A stretch of 64,000 bases of DNA from an uncultured Altererythrobacter sp. (GTDB lineage Bacteria; Pseudomonadota; Alphaproteobacteria; Sphingomonadales; Sphingomonadaceae): positions 1-64,000 of the forward strand of contig CAMPIX010000014.1 in the NCBI GenBank assembly GCA_946886565.1. The letters are read 5' to 3'. The notes beneath the pieces are model-generated. The model was not told the DNA's origin and made no database searches. It saw only the letters and a list, made by a program, of their open reading frames with translations. A program made the position numbers and the translations under genes. Positions 51,406 through 61,495 of the stretch are shown piece after piece; positions within the stretch are counted from its first letter, which is position 1; each line of letters opens with the position of its first letter.

Positions 51406-52413
51406 TTACGCCAGCTTTTCCTCCATCACCCGCCGCAAGTCCGCCTCGGGCCGGGCGCCGTAGTGCGAGATGATCTCGCATGCCGCGATCGCGCCGCGGC
51501 GCAGGCAGGTCTCGAGCGGTTCGTCGCGGACGTAGCCGTAGAGGAAGCCCGCGGCGAACAGGTCGCCCGCCCCGGTGGTGTCGACCACCTTGTCGATCGG
51601 CTCGGCGGGGACTTCGACGCGCTGGCCCTCGTGCACCGCGACTGCACCCTCGGCGCTGCGGGTCACGACCAGCGTGGGCACTTTGCCGGCGAGCGCGGCG
51701 ATCCCGGCTTCGTAGTCGTCGGCCCCGGTCAGCGCCTCGAGCTCGTGGTGGTTGGCAAAGAGGATGTCGATCAGGCCATCCTCGATCAGCGCGCGGAAAT
51801 CGTCGCCGTGGCGGTCGATCACGAACACCTCGGAGAGCGTGAAGGCGACCTTGCGGCCCGCGGCGCGCGCGGCCTCGATCGCCCGGCGCATCGCCGCGCG
51901 CGGCTCCTCCGGATCCCACAGGTAGCCTTCGAGGTAGAGGATCTTCGCCGCCGCGACCGCCTCGGCGTCGAGCGTTTCGGGCGGGAGATACTGGCTCGCG
52001 CCGAGGAAGGTGTTCATCGTGCGCTGCGCATCGGGCGTCACGAAAATCAGGCAGCGCGCCGTCGGCGGATCGTCAGCCCGCGCGGGCGTATCGAAATCGA
52101 TCCCGACCGCGCGGATATCGTGGGCGAAGACGGCGCCGAGCTGGTCGTCCGCGACCTGGCCGATGAAGGCGCACTGCGCGCCCAATGCCGAGAGGCCCGC
52201 GAGTGTGTTCGCCGCCGAGCCGCCTGAAATCTCGCGCGCCGGCCCCATCGCCTGGTAGAGCTCCTCGGCGCGCTGCGTATCGACCAGCGTCATCCCGCCC
52301 TTGTTCAGCCCGAGCTCGTCGATCAGCTCCTCGCTGCACGGTGCCATGACATCGACGATGGCGTTGCCGATGGCGATCACGTCGTAACGGGGTTCGGAAG
52401 GGGTCTGGGTCAC
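51406..52413 (-). CDS. PfkB-family sugar/adenosine kinase
   Basis: A 335-residue ribokinase-fold kinase. The GNAIVDVM start, SGGSAANTLAGLSALG (substrate-binding block) and the C-terminal DTTGAGDLFAAGFLYG with the catalytic Asp are clear. Among PfkB enzymes it resembles the alphaproteobacterial adenosine-kinase type, as judged by the SGGSAANT and YLEGYLWDPE segments. Substrate assignment is therefore inferred. GTG start at 52413. Confidence 0.88.
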   Translation of the reverse strand: MTQTPSEPRYDVIAIGNAIVDVMAPCSEELIDELGLNKGGMTLVDTQRAEELYQAMGPAREISGGSAANTLAGLSALGAQCAFIGQVADDQLGAVFAHDIRAVGIDFDTPARADDPPTARCLIFVTPDAQRTMNTFLGASQYLPPETLDAEAVAAAKILYLEGYLWDPEEPRAAMRRAIEAARAAGRKVAFTLSEVFVIDRHGDDFRALIEDGLIDILFANHHELEALTGADDYEAGIAALAGKVPTLVVTRSAEGAVAVHEGQRVEVPAEPIDKVVDTTGAGDLFAAGFLYGYVRDEPLETCLRRGAIAACEIISHYGARPEADLRRVMEEKLA

Positions 52414-52538
52414 GGCTTGTCCTGGGAATGGGGAGAATAGGTTGCGCGGCGCCTAGCCGCTGGCGCGCCACGCGCCAAGGGTTAGCGCCAAGGGATTGTA
52501 TTGACTTGAGCCTGCGCGCCGCCCCATTCCTGCACGCG

Positions 52539-53231
52539 ATGCTCTCGCTCCCCTCCGCCCTCAGCCGCGCCGCAGGCCAGCTGGCCGATCCGGCAGTGCT
52601 GCGCGTGCTGGCGAAGTCGATCGCGGTGACGCTGGCGGTGTTCGTCGCGCTCGGCCTCGGCGCGGGGTTCGCGATCGACGCGCTGCTTGGCCGGTGGGAG
52701 GTCGCGGGCGGAGAAGGGATCGGGGCGCTGCTCGGCTTCGTGCTCATGCTCGTCGGCGGCTGGCTCCTGTTCCGCATCGTCGCGCTGGCGGTGCTGCAGT
52801 TCTTCGCCGACGAGGTCGTCCGCGCGGTCGAGGCGCGACACTACCCGCAGGCGCTCGCGAGCGCGCGCGAGGTTCCGCTGCGCGAGGAACTGGCGACGAG
52901 CGCGCGCTCGACCTTGCGTGCGGTGCTGGTCAACCTCGTCGCGCTGGTGCTTGCGATCCCGCTGCTCTTCACCGCCATCGGCCCGGCACTGCTGTTCTGG
53001 GCGGTCAACGCCTGGCTGCTCGGGCGCGAATTGCAGGAACTCGCCTGGGCGCGCCATCGCCATATCCACGGTGACCGCGCACCGCTCTCGGGCCTGGAGC
53101 GCTTCCTGCTCGGCGGCACGATCGCGGGGCTGCTCGCGGTGCCGTTCGTCAATCTGCTCGCGCCGGTGCTCGGCGCGGCCGCCGCCGTCCATCTCGTCCA
53201 CCGACGCAAGGAAACACCTGTTGCCCCGTAA
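52539..53231 (+). CDS. EI24-domain (CysZ-like) membrane protein
   Basis: A 230-residue protein with four to five transmembrane segments and the EI24 family layout: AVFVALGLGAGFAIDALL and a hydrophobic hairpin, a cytoplasmic loop (AVEARHYPQALASAREVPL), then VLVNLVALVLAIPLLFTAIG and GPALLFWAVNAWLLGRELQE. The family includes sulfate-permease-like CysZ, but these alphaproteobacterial copies are uncharacterised. ATG 52539 is preferred to earlier start codons because the predicted mature N-terminus begins there. Confidence 0.78.
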   Translation: MLSLPSALSRAAGQLADPAVLRVLAKSIAVTLAVFVALGLGAGFAIDALLGRWEVAGGEGIGALLGFVLMLVGGWLLFRIVALAVLQFFADEVVRAVEARHYPQALASAREVPLREELATSARSTLRAVLVNLVALVLAIPLLFTAIGPALLFWAVNAWLLGRELQELAWARHRHIHGDRAPLSGLERFLLGGTIAGLLAVPFVNLLAPVLGAAAAVHLVHRRKETPVAP

Positions 53232-53658
53232 ACTGCTCGTCCTCGCATTGCTCCCCCTGCTCGGCGCCTGCGCCTCGGCCATTCCGCAATCGAGCCGACC
53301 CGCGAGCGGCAGTGCGACCGCTTCGCGCCCCGTCACCGCCCCGCCGCCGACGCGCCCCGTGCCACCGCCCGCGACCGGCGGCTTTCGCGCGCCGCAAGTG
53401 ATGAACATGCCGGGGCTCGAAGGGGTGATAGGGGCCGATGCGGAGAGCCTGCAGCGCATGTTCGGCACCGCGCGGCTGAACGTGTGGGAAGGCGACGCGC
53501 GCAAGCTCCAGTTCACGGGCGAGGCCTGCGTGCTCGACGTCTATCTCTACCCGCTACGCCCCGGCGCCAAACCGACCGCGACCTACGTCGACGCCCGCCG
53601 AGCCTCCGACGGGCTCGACGTCGACCGCGCCGCCTGCGTTGCGGCACTGCGGGACTGA
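53221..53658 (+). CDS. Predicted lipoprotein (145 aa)
   Basis: A 145-residue lipoprotein from TTG 53221. AAGGA stands 9 bases upstream and it overlaps the EI24 gene by 11 bases. The lipobox LGAC is at about residues 13-16. A Pro/Ser/Thr-rich spacer (about 25-55) leads to a small globular domain (GVIGADAESLQRMFGTARLN, CVLDVYLYPL) ending with a Cys in ACVAAL. Function unknown; it may be tethered beside the EI24 protein. Confidence 0.75.
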   Translation: MPRKLLVLALLPLLGACASAIPQSSRPASGSATASRPVTAPPPTRPVPPPATGGFRAPQVMNMPGLEGVIGADAESLQRMFGTARLNVWEGDARKLQFTGEACVLDVYLYPLRPGAKPTATYVDARRASDGLDVDRAACVAALRD

Positions 53659-53745
53659 CGGACGGCGAACCGAGAGCGAAGGTAACTCGCTCTTAAGCAT
53701 TCGAGGCGGAAAATCGGTTATCACCTCACGAAAGGGGCGACGCCG

Positions 53746-54456
53746 ATGAACATCCAGTTCGCCGACCTCGCGCGCTCCGCGGCGGCATGCGGGGAGATTT
53801 CCCCACCGGAACTGCTCGCGCTGCGCCAGCTCGGCTGGTCCGGCGGGCGGATCACGCGCCACGAGGCCGAGACGCTGCTCGCGCTCAACCGCGCGCTTGC
53901 TCAACCGAACGGCGCCCATGCGAGCGGGGAATGGGCCGATTTCTTCGTCGACGCCCTGTGCGAATTCGTGCTCGGCGATGCCGAACCGCTCGAGGCCTGC
54001 GACGAGTGCGAGGCGCGCTGGCTGATCGGCGCGATCGACGGCGGCGGACAGCCGGTGACGATGGCCGAGATCGAACTGCTCGTGCGGCTGATCGAGCGCG
54101 CCCGAGCGGTGCCCGACAGCTTGCGGCACTACGCCTTGCAGCAGGTCGAGGCCGCGGTGCTCGCCGGAGACGGTCCGACACGGGTCGGCGGGGGCGAGGC
54201 ACGGTGCCACATCACCGGCGCCGAATGCCGGCTCGTGCGCCGCATCCTGTTCGCGACCGGCGGCGATCGCGCGCCCGCACCGTCACGGCCCACGATGGAG
54301 ACACTGCTGGGAATCGAACGCGCGACGCGGCCGAGCAACAACTCGCCCGAATGGCGGCTGGTGCTGTTCGACGCGACCGAAAGCCACCTCGGCCGCGGGC
54401 TCGCCGAAGGCGAAACCGCCGAGCGGGTGCTGAGCGAAGCGCTCGCCGGGTCTTAG
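53746..54456 (+). CDS. Conserved hypothetical protein (236 aa)
   Basis: A 236-residue soluble protein. The first half is rich in helices (ADLARSAAACGEISPPELLA, HEAETLLALNRAL). The middle contains a short cysteine segment (EACDECEARWLIGAIDGGGQ) and the last third has TMETLLGIERATRPSNNSPE. It has no recognised domain. GAAAGGGGCG upstream of ATG 53746 supports the start. It is convergent with the SUF operon end. Confidence 0.68.
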   Translation: MNIQFADLARSAAACGEISPPELLALRQLGWSGGRITRHEAETLLALNRALAQPNGAHASGEWADFFVDALCEFVLGDAEPLEACDECEARWLIGAIDGGGQPVTMAEIELLVRLIERARAVPDSLRHYALQQVEAAVLAGDGPTRVGGGEARCHITGAECRLVRRILFATGGDRAPAPSRPTMETLLGIERATRPSNNSPEWRLVLFDATESHLGRGLAEGETAERVLSEALAGS

Positions 54457-54650
54457 TCGAACTCGAGCGGCGCTTCGGCACCGCCCTGCTTCGGCGAGGG
54501 GCCTTTCGGCAGCGCCGCAGGGACGGCAATCCCGGCCTCCGGCGGTTTGCGGCGATTGCGGGCATTCGCCCGCAACCACAGATACTTCGTCAGCCGCGCC
54601 ATCGGCGAAAGTTTCGCTTTGCGAAACGGGAGGGGATCGTGCTTCGGCAT
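54453..54650 (-). CDS. Small basic protein at the end of the SUF operon (65 aa)
   Basis: A 65-residue Arg/Lys/Pro-rich protein with an excellent ribosome site (AGGAGGG) before ATG 54650, 8 bases after the sufA stop. It reads MPKHDPLPFRKAKLSPMARL and then NARNRRKPPEAG. It is soluble and unrecognised. Its start and short distance make it the last gene of the SUF transcript. It overlaps the end of the convergent 236-residue gene by 4 bases. Confidence 0.62.
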   Translation of the reverse strand: MPKHDPLPFRKAKLSPMARLTKYLWLRANARNRRKPPEAGIAVPAALPKGPSPKQGGAEAPLEFD

Positions 54651-54658
54651 GCGCCCTC

Positions 54659-55021
54659 CTATACGATGAAGCTCTCGCCGCAGCCGCACGCGCCCTTGGC
54701 GTTGGGGTTCTCGAACACGAAGCCGGCGGTGAAATCGTCCTCGCGCCAGTCCATGATGCTGCCGACGAGGTAGAGCACGCTCGCGCCGTCGATGTAGAAA
54801 ATGCCGCCGGGGGTCTCGATCTTCTCGTCGAACTTCGCTTCTTCGGTGACGTAGTCGACCGAATAGGCGAGCCCCGAACAGCCGCGGCGCGGGGTCGAGA
54901 GCTTGACGCCGATCGCGCCCTCGGGCGCCTGCGCCATCAGGTCGGCCACGCGCTGCTCGGCCGCTGCGGTCAACGCGACGGCGGCCTTCGGGGCGGGGCG
55001 GGTTTTTGCGATGCTATTCAT
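54659..55021 (-). CDS. sufA: HesB/IscA-type iron-sulfur scaffold/carrier (SufA)
   Basis: A 120-residue A-type Fe-S protein. The three conserved cysteines are in GCSGLAY and at the C-terminus ACGCGES. It carries clusters from the SufBCD scaffold to target proteins. It starts 8 bases inside the preceding 74-residue ORF (overlap), so it is translationally coupled to it. Confidence 0.94.
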   Translation of the reverse strand: MNSIAKTRPAPKAAVALTAAAEQRVADLMAQAPEGAIGVKLSTPRRGCSGLAYSVDYVTEEAKFDEKIETPGGIFYIDGASVLYLVGSIMDWREDDFTAGFVFENPNAKGACGCGESFIV

Positions 55022-55238
55022 CGACTATCGTCCATTCCGATGAGCCGGAAAAAATGGCCTCGATCAGTTGGGTTACCGCCTCAGGTTCGCCATTCGCGAA
55101 ATCCTTCGCAATATCCTTGATCTGAAAATTGTCGCGTTCCGACAAAAGACCCTTCTGGTTCAATGTTTTGATCAGAGCCGCGGTGAGATAGAAGCTCGCG
55201 GTTGTCGCAGTCACAAATCCTTCTTGTGTCCCATTCAT
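55014..55238 (-). CDS. Uncharacterised SUF-operon protein (74 aa)
   Basis: A 74-residue protein. The start ATG 55238 forms a TGATG overlap with sufT's stop and the ORF ends 8 bases inside sufA. It reads MNGTQEGFVTATTASFYLTA and is otherwise predicted helical (LIKTLNQKGLLSERDNFQIK). Codon use is clearly more AT-rich than in sufA and sufT. I do not recognise the family. It may be a late insertion in the operon that retained coupling, or a lineage-specific SUF accessory factor. Confidence 0.6.
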   Translation of the reverse strand: MNGTQEGFVTATTASFYLTAALIKTLNQKGLLSERDNFQIKDIAKDFANGEPEAVTQLIEAIFSGSSEWTIVDE

Positions 55239-55735
55239 CACAACATCCCCAGTTCGAGGCGCGCCTCGTCGGTCATCTTGTCGGGGCCCCACGGCGGGTC
55301 CCACACGAGATTGACTTCGGCGTCGCGCACGCCGGGCACGCTCGCGGCGCGCAGCTCGACTTCGCCGGGCATCGTCTCGGCGACCGGGCAGTGCGGGGTG
55401 GTGAGCGTCATCGTGACGATCACGCCGCCCTCGTCGTCGACCTCGACCCCGTAGATCAACCCGAGATCGTAGATGTTCACCGGGATTTCGGGATCGTAGA
55501 TTTCCTTGAGCGCATCGACGACCGCCTCATAGAGCGCGCCGCCGGGCGAACCCGCCGGCACGTTCTCGGGCTTCTTCTGGAGGAAGCCCTCGAGGTAGTC
55601 GCGCTTGCGCGTCATCGTCTCGCGCGGAGTCTCGTCCGCGTCTTCCACCCGCGCACGCGGCGGCTTAGCGACCGCCTCGTAGGGCGTCGGCGCGGCGACA
55701 TATTCCTTCTTCTTCATCTCGCTCGCTTCGGTCAT
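55238..55735 (-). CDS. sufT: SUF system Fe-S assembly protein (SufT, MIP18/DUF59 type)
   Basis: A 165-residue protein. The MIP18/PaaD-like domain reads EIYDPEIPVNIYDLGLIYGV, TTPHCPVAETMPGEVELRA and NLVWDPPWGPDKMTDEARLE. SufT is needed for Fe-S maturation under demand, with the conserved Cys in PHCP. The N-terminal 60 residues are a lineage extension rich in Lys/Glu. The ATG overlaps the sufS stop (ATGA). Confidence 0.92.
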   Translation of the reverse strand: MTEASEMKKKEYVAAPTPYEAVAKPPRARVEDADETPRETMTRKRDYLEGFLQKKPENVPAGSPGGALYEAVVDALKEIYDPEIPVNIYDLGLIYGVEVDDEGGVIVTMTLTTPHCPVAETMPGEVELRAASVPGVRDAEVNLVWDPPWGPDKMTDEARLELGML

Positions 55736-56919
55736 CCGAAGATCCTCCTGGTGCGGTCGATCCCGCGCAGCAGCGCCGCGACGTCGCTTTCGTCCGAATA
55801 GAGGCCGAAACTCGCGCGCGCGGTGGCGGGGACGCCGAGATGCGCCATCAGCGGTTGCGCGCAGTGGTGCCCGGCGCGGATCGCCACGTGTTCCTCGTCC
55901 AATATGGTGCCGAGATCGTGCGGGTGAACCCCGCGAAGCGCGAAACTGACGATTCCCGCGCTGTCGGCCGGGCCGAACAGCGTCACGTCGTTCATCCCGT
56001 AGAGCGCCTCGCGCAAGTGCCCGACGAGCGCGCATTCGTGCTCGTGGATGCGCTCGATTCCGGCGCGCTCGACGTATTCGCAGGCGGCGGCGAAGCCGAT
56101 CGCCTCGACGATCGCGGGGGTGCCCGCCTCGAACCGCTGCGGCGGCGGGGCGTAGGTGGTGTTCTCGAACGTCACCTTCTCGATCATCGAGCCGCCACCC
56201 TGCCACGGCGGCATCGCCTCGAGCAGCTCGGCCCGGCCCCAGAGCGCGCCGATCCCGGTCGGGCCATAGAGCTTGTGCGCGCTGAAGGCGTAGAAGTCGC
56301 AGTCGATCTCGGCGACATCGACCCGCAGCCGCGGCACCGCCTGGCATCCGTCGAGCAGCAGCTTCGCTCCGACAGCGTGAGCGAGCTCGGCCGCGCGCTT
56401 CGCGTCGAGCACCGAGCCGAGCACGTTCGAGACATGCGCGAAGGCGACCATCGTGTGCTCGCGCGTCAGCATCGCTTCGGCCGCGTCGAGGTCGATCTTG
56501 CCGTCCTCGGTCAGCGGGCAGACATCGACCTGCCACCCGGCGAGCTGCCAGGGCACGATGTTAGAATGGTGCTCCAGCGTCGAGAGCAGCACGCGACCCT
56601 TGTTCGGATAGCTGTAGGCGACGAGATTGATCGCCTCGGTCGCGCCGCGGGTGAAGACCAGCTCCTCCTCGCGCCCGCCGACGAACTTGGCGACGCGGCG
56701 GCGCGCGGCCTCGTAACCGAGCGTCATCTCGGCCGAGCGCGTGTAAACGCCGCGATGGACGGTCGCGTAGTCGGCGCCGATCGCGCGCGACACGGCGTCG
56801 ATCACCGCTTGCGGCTTCTGCGCGGTCGCGGCGGTGTCGAGATAGTGCCAGAGCTTGCCCTCGGCGGTGACGAGGCCGGGGAAGTCCGCCTTGCGGGTCA
56901 GGGTTTCGGTCGCACTCAC
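55732..56919 (-). CDS. sufS: Cysteine desulfurase SufS
   Basis: A 395-residue PLP-dependent desulfurase. The PLP lysine is in FSAHKLYGPTGIG, the active-site Cys in RAGHHCAQPLM, and the VHRGVYTRSAEMT and HHSNIVPWQ blocks identify it as group-II (SufS). It donates sulfur to SufBCD, presumably with SufE, which is not in the window. GTG 56919 overlaps the sufD stop (GTGA). Confidence 0.96.
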   Translation of the reverse strand: MSATETLTRKADFPGLVTAEGKLWHYLDTAATAQKPQAVIDAVSRAIGADYATVHRGVYTRSAEMTLGYEAARRRVAKFVGGREEELVFTRGATEAINLVAYSYPNKGRVLLSTLEHHSNIVPWQLAGWQVDVCPLTEDGKIDLDAAEAMLTREHTMVAFAHVSNVLGSVLDAKRAAELAHAVGAKLLLDGCQAVPRLRVDVAEIDCDFYAFSAHKLYGPTGIGALWGRAELLEAMPPWQGGGSMIEKVTFENTTYAPPPQRFEAGTPAIVEAIGFAAACEYVERAGIERIHEHECALVGHLREALYGMNDVTLFGPADSAGIVSFALRGVHPHDLGTILDEEHVAIRAGHHCAQPLMAHLGVPATARASFGLYSDESDVAALLRGIDRTRRIFG

Positions 56920-57674
56920 AAGTGCTTGTCCAGCTTGCCGAGCGCGATGCCCATCAGCCGCTCGCGCGCCGCCTCGTCGTCGAGCGCGACGAAGGCGTCG
57001 CCGATGAAGGCCTGGACCAGCAGCCGGCGCGACAATTCGGGCGAGAGGCCGCGCGCGGCCATGTAGAAACGCGCCGCTTCGTCCATCTGGCCGACGCTCG
57101 CGCCGTGCGCGCACTTCACGTCGTCGGCGAAGATCTCGAGCTGGGGCACCGCGTTCACGCTCGCGCCCTTTTCGATCAGCAGGCCCTTGAAGCTCTGCGC
57201 CGCGTCGGTCTTCTGCGCATCGCGCACCACGTCGATATTACCGAGGAAGTTGCCGGTACCCTGCCCCCAGTGGACCGCCCGAACGACCTGATTGCTGGTC
57301 GCCTCGGGTTCGGCATGGACCACGCGGGTGACGAATTCGCGTACGGTGTCCCGCCCCCCGAGCGTAACCCCGCCGAGCTCGAAATGGCTGCCGCGAGCGC
57401 AGGTCACCTCGACCTCGATCCGCCCGAAACGTCCCGCCGCGATCACCCCGAACAGTTCGCAGCGCGCGCCCTGGCCGAGCGTAACGCGCAGGCGGCGCAG
57501 CACGGTGGCGCCTTCGGCCTCGGGTCCATCCTCGATCGTCACGCACTCGCGAAACGTCTCGCCCGCGGGCACCTCGATCTCGCGCCATGCGTCGAGATCG
57601 ACGCCCTCGAGCGCCTCGACCGCCGAGTAGCGCCAGGCCTCGTCCTTGCGGGTGGGGAGCGTCGCGGTGGTCAC
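56916..57674 (-). CDS. sufD: SUF scaffold subunit SufD
   Basis: A 252-residue SufD, shorter than the E. coli protein, as is usual in alphaproteobacteria. The beta-helix region (ELFGVIAAGRFGRIEVEVTC, NFLGNIDVVRDAQKTDAAQS) and the C-terminal block FADDVKCAHGASVGQMDEAA are present. It forms the SufBC2D scaffold. GTG 57674 overlaps the previous gene's stop by 4 bases. The first residues VTTATLPTRKDEAWRYS fit the family start. Confidence 0.92.
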   Translation of the reverse strand: MTTATLPTRKDEAWRYSAVEALEGVDLDAWREIEVPAGETFRECVTIEDGPEAEGATVLRRLRVTLGQGARCELFGVIAAGRFGRIEVEVTCARGSHFELGGVTLGGRDTVREFVTRVVHAEPEATSNQVVRAVHWGQGTGNFLGNIDVVRDAQKTDAAQSFKGLLIEKGASVNAVPQLEIFADDVKCAHGASVGQMDEAARFYMAARGLSPELSRRLLVQAFIGDAFVALDDEAARERLMGIALGKLDKHL

Positions 57675-58063
57675 GAGCGCGCCCTCTCGGCGGCGAGGCG
57701 CGCGACCGCGGCGTCCTCGTACTTCTCCATGCACGGCTTGGCCGAGACCAGCAGCCGGTCGAACGCGCGCCGTTTGGCGCCTTGCGGAATCTCGGAGGCG
57801 AGCAATTCGTCGATCTGCCCTTCGAGCGGGCGCACGCAGGTGAGCATCGCGCCGCAGCGGATCGCGTCGAGCTTGCGGTCGCCGGTGCCTTCGCGCGTGC
57901 GGCAGACGAGCCGGCCGTCGGCCTTGGCGACGCTGCCCTTCCACGTCTTGAGCTTCTCGCCGATGACGACGATCTGCTGGTCGACCGTCGGCGGCGCTTC
58001 AGGCGCTGGCTGCGCCTGCGCCGCGCCCGCCGCGAGCATGAGGAGGAGCGCGAGCCGCTTCAT
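57671..58063 (-). CDS. Exported unknown protein inside the SUF operon (130 aa)
   Basis: A 130-residue protein with a clear signal peptide (MKRLALLLMLAAGAAQAQ) between sufC and sufD, joined to each by 4-base overlaps (ATGA and GTGA). The mature part contains four Cys (RLVCRTREG, IRCGAMLTCVRPLEGQ, AKPCMEKYE) and is Glu/Lys/Arg-rich. Its family is unknown to me. A periplasmic protein in a cytoplasmic Fe-S operon is odd; a role in periplasmic redox or metal homeostasis is possible but only a guess. Confidence 0.68.
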   Translation of the reverse strand: MKRLALLLMLAAGAAQAQPAPEAPPTVDQQIVVIGEKLKTWKGSVAKADGRLVCRTREGTGDRKLDAIRCGAMLTCVRPLEGQIDELLASEIPQGAKRRAFDRLLVSAKPCMEKYEDAAVARLAAERARS

Positions 58064-58803
58064 GCCGCGACCGCCTCGTAGCCCTCGGCCTCGAGCCGCT
58101 GCGCGAGCTCGGGCCCGCCGGTCTTCACGATCCGCCCGCGCGCGAGGATGTGCACGCTGTCGGGCTTCACGTAGTCGAGCAGACGCTGGTAGTGGGTGAT
58201 CAGCAGCACGCCCTTGTCGGGCGCGCGCATGATCGCGTTGATGCCCTCGCCCACCACGCGCAGCGCGTCGATGTCGAGGCCGGAATCGGTCTCGTCGAGC
58301 ACCGCGAACTTGGGATCGAGGATGCCCATCTGGACCATCTCGGCGCGCTTCTTCTCGCCGCCCGAGAAGCCGACGTTCACGTGCCGCTTGAGCATATCCA
58401 TGTCGAGCTTGAGCAAGCCGGCCCGGTCTTTCGCGAGCTTGAGGAACTCGCCGCCCGAAAGCGGTTCTTCGCCGCGCGCCTTGCGCTGCGAATTGAGCGC
58501 TTCGCGCAGGAACTGGACGTTCGACACGCCGGGAATCTCGACCGGATACTGGAAGCCGAGGAACAGCCCCGCGGCGGCGCGTTCGTGCGGTTCGAGCTCC
58601 AACAGGTCTTGCCCCATGAACTCGACCGAACCCTCGGTCACCTCGTATCCCGGGCGCCCCCCAAGCACGTAGGCGAGCGTCGACTTGCCCGCGCCGTTGG
58701 GCCCCATGATCGCGTGGACCTCGCCCGCGTTCACTTCGAGCGTGAGACCGTTGAGGATCGGCTTGCCGTCGATTTCGGCGTGGAGGTTGTCGATTTTCAG
58801 CAT
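58060..58803 (-). CDS. sufC: SUF ATPase subunit SufC
   Basis: A 247-residue ABC-type ATPase of the Fe-S scaffold. Walker A GPNGAGKST, the signature FSGGEKKRAEM, Walker B VLDETDSGLD and the H-loop (ITHYQRLLDY) are intact. It powers cluster assembly on SufBD. The preceding genes lie on the same strand with a gap of 69 bases, then the sufB side of the operon, so an internal promoter is possible but not visible. Confidence 0.96.
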   Translation of the reverse strand: MLKIDNLHAEIDGKPILNGLTLEVNAGEVHAIMGPNGAGKSTLAYVLGGRPGYEVTEGSVEFMGQDLLELEPHERAAAGLFLGFQYPVEIPGVSNVQFLREALNSQRKARGEEPLSGGEFLKLAKDRAGLLKLDMDMLKRHVNVGFSGGEKKRAEMVQMGILDPKFAVLDETDSGLDIDALRVVGEGINAIMRAPDKGVLLITHYQRLLDYVKPDSVHILARGRIVKTGGPELAQRLEAEGYEAVAA

Positions 58804-58872
58804 TCAAAGTGTCTCGTCAGAAAATTGATCGTCACCCCGGTTCGAGCGTGGGTGAGGGAAAGGGGCGGCGGC

Positions 58873-59400
58873 TCACCGATCACGCGTCTCATCGCGCTTC
58901 GACCGCGAATAGTGCTGATTGGGATTGGCGGCGGCGTGGGCGCGGGCCTTTTCCTTCCTGTCGCCGATCCGCATCCGCATTCCGGCGGTGATGCGCGCGA
59001 GCACCTCGTCCATGTTCTCGAGGATATCGGCCGCCTTGATGCGCATGACGCGGATGCCGACCGATTCGAGGCTCTTGTCGCGGCGCTTGGCCAAGGCGTC
59101 GTCCTGATCGGGTTCGTCGATCGCGATGGCCATGCCGAGGTTGTGGCAGTTGAAATCGACGATCGCGCTACCGACCACCGCGTGGCGGGTGAACTTGTAG
59201 CGCCCGAGATCGGCCTTGGCGAAACGCGCCGCGAGCGCCTTGTGCGCCGGGGACGAATGCCGCCGCATCTCGCGCGCCTGCTCGTGCAGCACGTCGAGGC
59301 GCTTCTCCGAAATCTCCCACCCGCGCCCCTTCTTCTTGAGCGCGGGGGCTTCGGCGGCATCCGCCGGATCGCGGAGCTGGAGGGTTTTGCGGTCAGTCAT
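58873..59400 (-). CDS. DUF559-like endonuclease-domain protein in the SUF operon
   Basis: A 175-residue protein with the DUF559 / VSR-type endonuclease fold: REMRRHSSPAHKALAARF, FTRHAVVGSAIVDFNCHNLG, AIDEPDQDD and RVMRIKAADILENMDEVLAR. The D...(E/D)xK-type arrangement is partly visible (IVDF, AIAID). Such proteins are common in proteobacteria with unknown target. Its start overlaps the previous ORF's stop (ATGA), and it is followed by sufC after 69 bases. Association with the SUF genes is unexplained. Confidence 0.75.
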   Translation of the reverse strand: MTDRKTLQLRDPADAAEAPALKKKGRGWEISEKRLDVLHEQAREMRRHSSPAHKALAARFAKADLGRYKFTRHAVVGSAIVDFNCHNLGMAIAIDEPDQDDALAKRRDKSLESVGIRVMRIKAADILENMDEVLARITAGMRMRIGDRKEKARAHAAANPNQHYSRSKRDETRDR

Positions 59401-59812
59401 CGAGTAACCTCGGGCGCGGCACATTTCACCAAATATATCGGCGCACTTTCGTCATCGATGTGGCCTGGACCCCCGGAGTCAAACCAGATCTCTAGTATCT
59501 GTTTTGATTCCTCAGCACCGTAGTGCGCCAATATTTGGCTATCTCGAATCCCTCCATCGCTTCCCATGACAAACCGAGCTTCGAGCGCCCCGGTATAGCC
59601 CTCACGTGATGCAACAGGTGTGAGAAACTGTAGTATGCCCGAGCCAAGATTATCGCGCATCCAGTTAGGTCCGAACTCAAGGCGAGTGAGACTGCCCATT
59701 TCGCGGCAGTCCATCTCGGATAAGTCCCAAGCCCCCCACAGCGGTTCGGGCAGATGATCCGGAACCATCGCCTGATCGTACGAAAGTTGGGCTAGTATTA
59801 GCAGCGCGCTTA

Positions 59813-59816
<4 letters not shown>
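59397..59816 (-). CDS. AT-rich exported unknown protein after sufB (139 aa)
   Basis: A 139-residue ORF between sufB and the endonuclease-like gene, joined to both by 4-base overlaps (GTGA at the sufB end, ATGA at the other). A signal-like start ([20 protein letters not shown]) is followed by a TonB-C-like or SH3-like stretch ([35 protein letters not shown]). Codon use is obviously more AT-rich than in any other SUF gene, so it looks recently inserted. Not recognised. Confidence 0.6.
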
Positions 59817-61294
<1,478 letters not shown>

Positions 61295-61327
61295 GAACGG
61301 CACTCGTTGTGGCCCGTGGGCGAAAAG

Positions 61328-61495
61328 GGGTTCGCGCAGAGGGCGCAGAGAAAGCGGAGTTCGCAGAGATGTCCCGCCGCCGGAGGCGGCACTCATCAGA
61401 ACTCACGAAACGCTTGAAGCCGACGCGCGGCTGCGCCGCGAGTGCAACACCTCCGCGGCCTCTGCTTTCTCGGCGACCTCTGCGCGAACCAAAAG
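61328..61495. repeat. Intergenic GCAGAG-rich inverted-repeat element (copy 2)
   Basis: Arms of GGTTCGCGCAGAGGGCGCAG on the left and CGACCTCTGCGCGAACCAAA on the right with a GC-rich core, the same family as 43408-43570. It sits between sufB and sufR; on the sufB-coding strand it lies in the sufR-sufB spacer, so it is transcribed as a long hairpin if the two are cotranscribed. Confidence 0.8.

Noticed and set aside
53673..53693. Hairpin AGAGCGA/TCGCTCT after the lipoprotein gene as a terminator
   Set aside because: The stem is only 7 bp and is not followed by a T-run, so it was not listed.
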